Assembly (NCBI GenBank): GCA_021234155.1
Contig: JAJEKV010000036.1
Location: 2,100,996-2,164,995 of the forward strand
From: Isoetes taiwanensis
Lineage: Eukaryota; Streptophyta; Lycopodiopsida; Isoetales; Isoetaceae
Direction of reading: 5' to 3'
Length of the DNA stretch: 64,000 nt
The translations under genes and the position numbers were made by a program. Positions 60,486-64,000 of this stretch are shown in pieces (positions within the stretch are counted from its first letter, which is position 1; each line of letters opens with the position of its first letter). The notes beneath the pieces were generated by a model. The model did not search any database, had not been told where the DNA came from, and saw nothing but the letters and a program-made list of their open reading frames with translations.

Positions 60486-62350
60486 TGAGGTGCTGAGTTA
60501 ACTCCACAATTTTAGCTCCAAAACTCCAATACAATGGTCATATTTATGATGTTTATTGATGAATGGTTTAGCCATGACAATATGTAATTAGACCATATGA
60601 CATTATATGTATGGTTCTTAGTCTGCGGAAGAGACACTACCTTCCCATATAAGCCTAGTAAATAGTTGGAAAATGTGAACATTGACTTATATGGAGATCT
60701 CTTATAGGTTGTGCGTCCTTCTTATTGGAAAAAAATACAAAGAAATCAAGTTTCTTACTAGCATAAACTTTATATCCTGTTAAGCCGCTTATATAAAGCA
60801 TTGTCATCTAAGTAGAATAATGTTACATGTAGGCTATCTTCATGTATATTATATTTTCATGGATGCATACCTTTCTTGGCAATATAAATCTCTAGTTGCA
60901 TGTTACAACATGTTATTTCAAGGTTTTAATTTATATAAGCATTATCACCATTTATATCCATGAGACCAATTGTATAGAGTATACTTCTCACTAGCCTTAT
61001 CCATTTTGCCCCATAGAATGATACTATGGCTTTAGCTTCGATCACATGATTTTGAAAGGTGTGGGTGGAGGTCCATGTAGGTTCAATTGGTCATAAGGTA
61101 CCTCATAAATTCTCAATTCTTTGTGCTTCAATCTTACCCTTAAATTACGCAAGCCTGCTATATAGCTCAAACCACTCTTTCCACAGAGAATCATATACAG
61201 TAAAACCAGGTAAGGCAAAGCTGAGATCAAAATTGATTAAAGTGGTGCCATTATTGATTTTAAACTTTCAATCATTTGGACCAATGATGGTTCACAGAAT
61301 CGACCGCAGATAGCAAATTATCTTGATGTTTTATAGAAAAAGTTTTTCATATTTTTCCTGGTTCTTTTGCATTTGCTCTTGATATGAGATACTTCGAGGA
61401 TGTGATTTTGCAAAGTCACACCTTTAAGGCACAAATCTAGAATAAACATGGAAGACATAATATTGTATTGTATTGTATTGTATTGAATCACGCTTCCCTA
61501 GGACCATCGTGTCCATAGATCTAGAAAGCATGCATGTTTCATGCTATTTATTTTAATACAATCCTCGCTATAAATGCACCAATGATATTTTGTGAACAAA
61601 GTGGTTCAGATACTCATGTCCCAAAACTCAACGTGAGATGGCACTAACATAAGTATTTATTGATTTTTAAATGGACTATGTACCAAGAATGGGCAGAGAC
61701 ATACGTAAATCAAGTACTTTATTTATCATGTCTTTACTTTTCACGAGGAAATACGTATTGGTTTCATATTCTTATAAACTTTCATAATGTGATTTTTGGA
61801 GGACAACCTAGATCAATGTTACCCATTTTGCAATTCCCTAAAATTAAAAAGTCAAAACATCAAATTCAACCCAACAAACATTTTTCTAGGATGGAGGACC
61901 TCGTGAACTACTTATAGGCGCCAAATTTGAGTTCGTAATTTATCTCCTTCCAAAGTTAATAATCAAGCTCGAACCAAGATCGTTCTCGTGAAGCGTAAGA
62001 CGCTTCCGACTCTCATTATGTTTGAATGTATTATATCTTCCTTCACAGACACTTCTGATTGAGATGCGCTTTTTGTGTCTCATTTCTATATCTCGCGGTA
62101 GAAAAATCATACCGAGCCAAAACAATCAAAAAAATCTTTCATTAAGACAGCTCGTACTTCAAAGTACCACAGCTTTCAGTACTTGACCCCCTCGGTTTGT
62201 TAGTATAACTCATAAGAATGGGAGCTGATATTTTTGTGTATTTTTTATGTGAACCATAACTGCCATATATGAACTTTATAAGTAGCTAGTTTTGGCCAGC
62301 TTATGCCCTTGATTTTATGATTTTTTGTAAACCTTCAAAATGCCCCTTTA
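60486..62350. other. AT-rich intergenic DNA with a pentanucleotide repeat
   Basis: A (TATTG)5 tract lies at 61461-61485. An 85-codon frame (61660-61917, plus) is unrecognised. Nothing else seen. Confidence 0.55.
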
Positions 62351-62608
62351 ATGGTCCATCATGGACAGTTCAGTGTTAATAATCAAACTTCAAGGAAAAT
62401 AGAAGCAAGATCCAAATGCTATGGAGTTTCTAGTCCAATCGAGAGCCTCCGTGATTGCAAATTGCAGGAAATAAAAATGCACAGCTTGAATGCCATTATG
62501 CCTACCGTTGAATGGGATATCCTGAAAATAGTCATCTTGTTAGTTGCAATACTTGGTAGTAACAAAAAACAAAAAAAAGCAAGCTCACAAACTATGCATC
62601 AACATTAG
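62351..62608 (+). CDS. Hypothetical 85-residue open frame
   Basis: ATG-started frame with a polar N-terminal half (TSRKIEARSKCYG), a hydrophobic segment (WDILKIVILLVAILG) and a basic tail (SNKKQKKASS), like a small tail-anchored membrane protein in outline only. No family recognised. It converges with, and slightly overlaps, the decayed minus-strand frame ending at 62592. Confidence 0.2.
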   Translation: MVHHGQFSVNNQTSRKIEARSKCYGVSSPIESLRDCKLQEIKMHSLNAIMPTVEWDILKIVILLVAILGSNKKQKKASSQTMHQH

Positions 62609-63107
62609 TATTCCTTTCACCATTTTCTAAGATCCACTTCTTCACCGCCTTCTTCAAGCAACCACAATATCGATTGAATTCGCCATCCTCACTATCCTCA
62701 AAATAAAGCATTTGTTAAATCTCTCACAAATCTTGAAAACAGACGTAATCAAATAAAACTACCAGAGGTACATCACATTCAAAGTGAAGAGACATATCAA
62801 TAGAACCAAATACATCATCACCATAAATACCATCATTACTTTCCTCGACATAATGCCAATAATGTATCTGTAAACTCTGAACTTTGTTGTCGCATTAATG
62901 TGAATCCCACTTCAATATTAATGCATCATCTAGCACCACATTCCCTTCATAATCATAGCAATCCAACCAATTCCATCCATGTCCATCCTCAAAAGAAACA
63001 TAATTTCCATAATCTTCAACTACCAATCAATCATCCATTCTTGCTCTTTTGGGAAGTGGCAGCATCTCATCCTCTCCATCATCAATGACCTCATCATTCT
63101 TTCGTTC
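62592..63107 (-). pseudogene. Decayed acidic reading frame, unknown protein
   Basis: On the minus strand a single frame from 63107 to the TAG at 62592-62594 keeps a protein-like, Asp/Glu-rich composition across four internal stops (near 63026, 62894, 62725 and 62716). Segments include EVIDDGEDEMLPLPKRARMD (an acidic patch next to a short basic, possibly nuclear-targeting, run), SFEDGHGWNWLDCYDYEGN, EESNDGIYGDDVFGSID and FEDSEDGEFNRYCGCLKKAV. Fewer stops occur than expected over 172 codons of such T/G/A-rich sequence, and the acidic character persists on both sides of each stop. Part of that character follows from GATGAT-rich composition. No family recognised. A TATA-like element lies about 55 bp upstream. 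Confidence 0.35.
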
Positions 63108-63160
63108 TTAGAAACCATGTCTCACACTCCCACACTTGAACGAATGAATAGAACTCAGTC

Positions 63161-63170
63161 TTATATATAA
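63161..63170 (-). promoter_or_regulatory. TATA-like element upstream of the decayed acidic frame
   Basis: The minus strand reads GGGTTATATATAAGACTGAG, a strong TATA match about 55 bp before the first open codon at 63107. AT-rich context makes chance matches likely. Confidence 0.25.
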
Positions 63171-64000
63171 CCCAATCCATGATTCCATCAGTTGGCAGCA
63201 TTAACAGTCATTAATTATTAAATCATAATCATTCGTATCAGATCTTGAACATTCTTATCTCATCACACAACTGTCATTTGTGAACCAAAGCAAACTGTTA
63301 TCACGTCTTTTCAATCCTTTTCACAAACTTAAATATTCAACAAATCCCCAGTTCACCGGCGTCCCTCGCCATCTCCTGCTATGGTGACACCGCCCGGCAA
63401 GTAAATACGAAATTAAATTCGGCGCAGAAATATTAAAGAGGGATAAAGAAAAAAAAAACTCCTTTATATAGGTAGTGAACCTAGCTTGAGAATTCTAAAA
63501 AGATGCTTGGAATCGGAAAATATTCGTCAATTACACAATCCACTTTCCGTCAAGTTTTAGACAAACAAAATTTGAGTATTGAGCTTCGCATTTTTGCCTT
63601 CAAATGCTTCTGGCGGAGGTACAATATAGGTTACGCCTGTTACTCCCAGGATACAAAGAAATGGCATTTTGTTTTATTTATGTTTGCGGTTCACGACGAA
63701 TGAATCAAGATTTCCACTATAACATGATTTTCAAGATTGATTTGGGAAGCAACATTTCATCTAGCGCCAAATTGAACTTATTCAAATCTAATAATCCTTC
63801 AAGGATACCATGATAAGATTATATGTATTTTTAACTCTTTTGACTTTTATAAAATTTTCAGTTTATCTTTAAATAAAAAGTATGATAGTTATCAAAGTTT
63901 AAAATTGCTTTCTAAACTAATTTTTACTTTAATCTATTTAAAATTAAATTTTCATCTCAAATGACTCTATATGATTAAAATGTTTTTTCCTCAAAATGTT
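63171..64000. other. AT-rich end of the window
   Basis: Two overlapping plus-strand frames (63503-63703 and 63604-63813) are unrecognised; the last 170 bp are extremely AT-rich. Nothing else seen. Confidence 0.5.

Noticed and set aside
62900-63170. Plus-strand frames at 62900-63088 and 62979-63170
   Set aside because: His/Asn/Pro-rich antisense shadows of the acidic minus-strand frame.

Overview
The window looks like eukaryotic nuclear DNA, most likely from a land plant. Coding is very sparse. Long AT-rich intergenic stretches carry (GATA)n microsatellites, many short degenerate tandem duplications, and a foldback/MITE-type element. There are isolated exon-like frames with plausible splice sites and TATA boxes. 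I see no operons, rRNA genes, convincing tRNAs, CRISPR arrays or intact transposase or reverse transcriptase genes. The plant assignment is an inference; the sequence alone does not fix the species.

Layout: (1) 1 to about 13.83 kb is GC-rich (roughly 55-58% by eye) and CpG-rich, with no recognisable gene; it ends in a sharp fall to AT-rich DNA. (2) 13.8-30 kb is intergenic, with one 146-codon unknown frame (26.1 kb), an interspersed repeat pair (27.0 and 29.2 kb) and a short tandem repeat (22.6 kb). (3) 30-37 kb holds a minus-strand frame with an in-frame duplication, a 462-bp inverted-repeat element with arms of about 140 bp, and a run of decayed minus-strand reading frames (32.8-34.8 kb), the most upstream of which has a TATA box. 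(4) 37.5-40.7 kb is the best gene island: a (GATA)n tract, then a clear but N-terminally incomplete FCP1/SCP-type (NLI-interacting factor) HAD phosphatase domain, then several exon-like frames and a probable short intron. (5) 41-54 kb is AT-rich with tandem repeats, a second (GATA)n tract, a GC-richer 2-kb island (46.9-49.0 kb) and degenerate repeat arrays with CACTA-like motifs. (6) 54-64 kb is the most AT-rich part, with a second, single-arm copy of the 31.7-kb element family and a decayed acidic reading frame on the minus strand near 62.6-63.1 kb.

No set of genes here visibly works together as a pathway. The only confident functional call is the phosphatase domain. Most other protein entries are frames without recognised homology. 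At 35-45% GC, frames near 100 codons are expected by chance in 64 kb, so their confidence is kept low. I did not find a convincing new biological system. The items most worth following are the phosphatase fragment, the two in-frame internal duplications (30.2 and 40.5 kb), the inverted-repeat element family, and the composition step at 13.8 kb.
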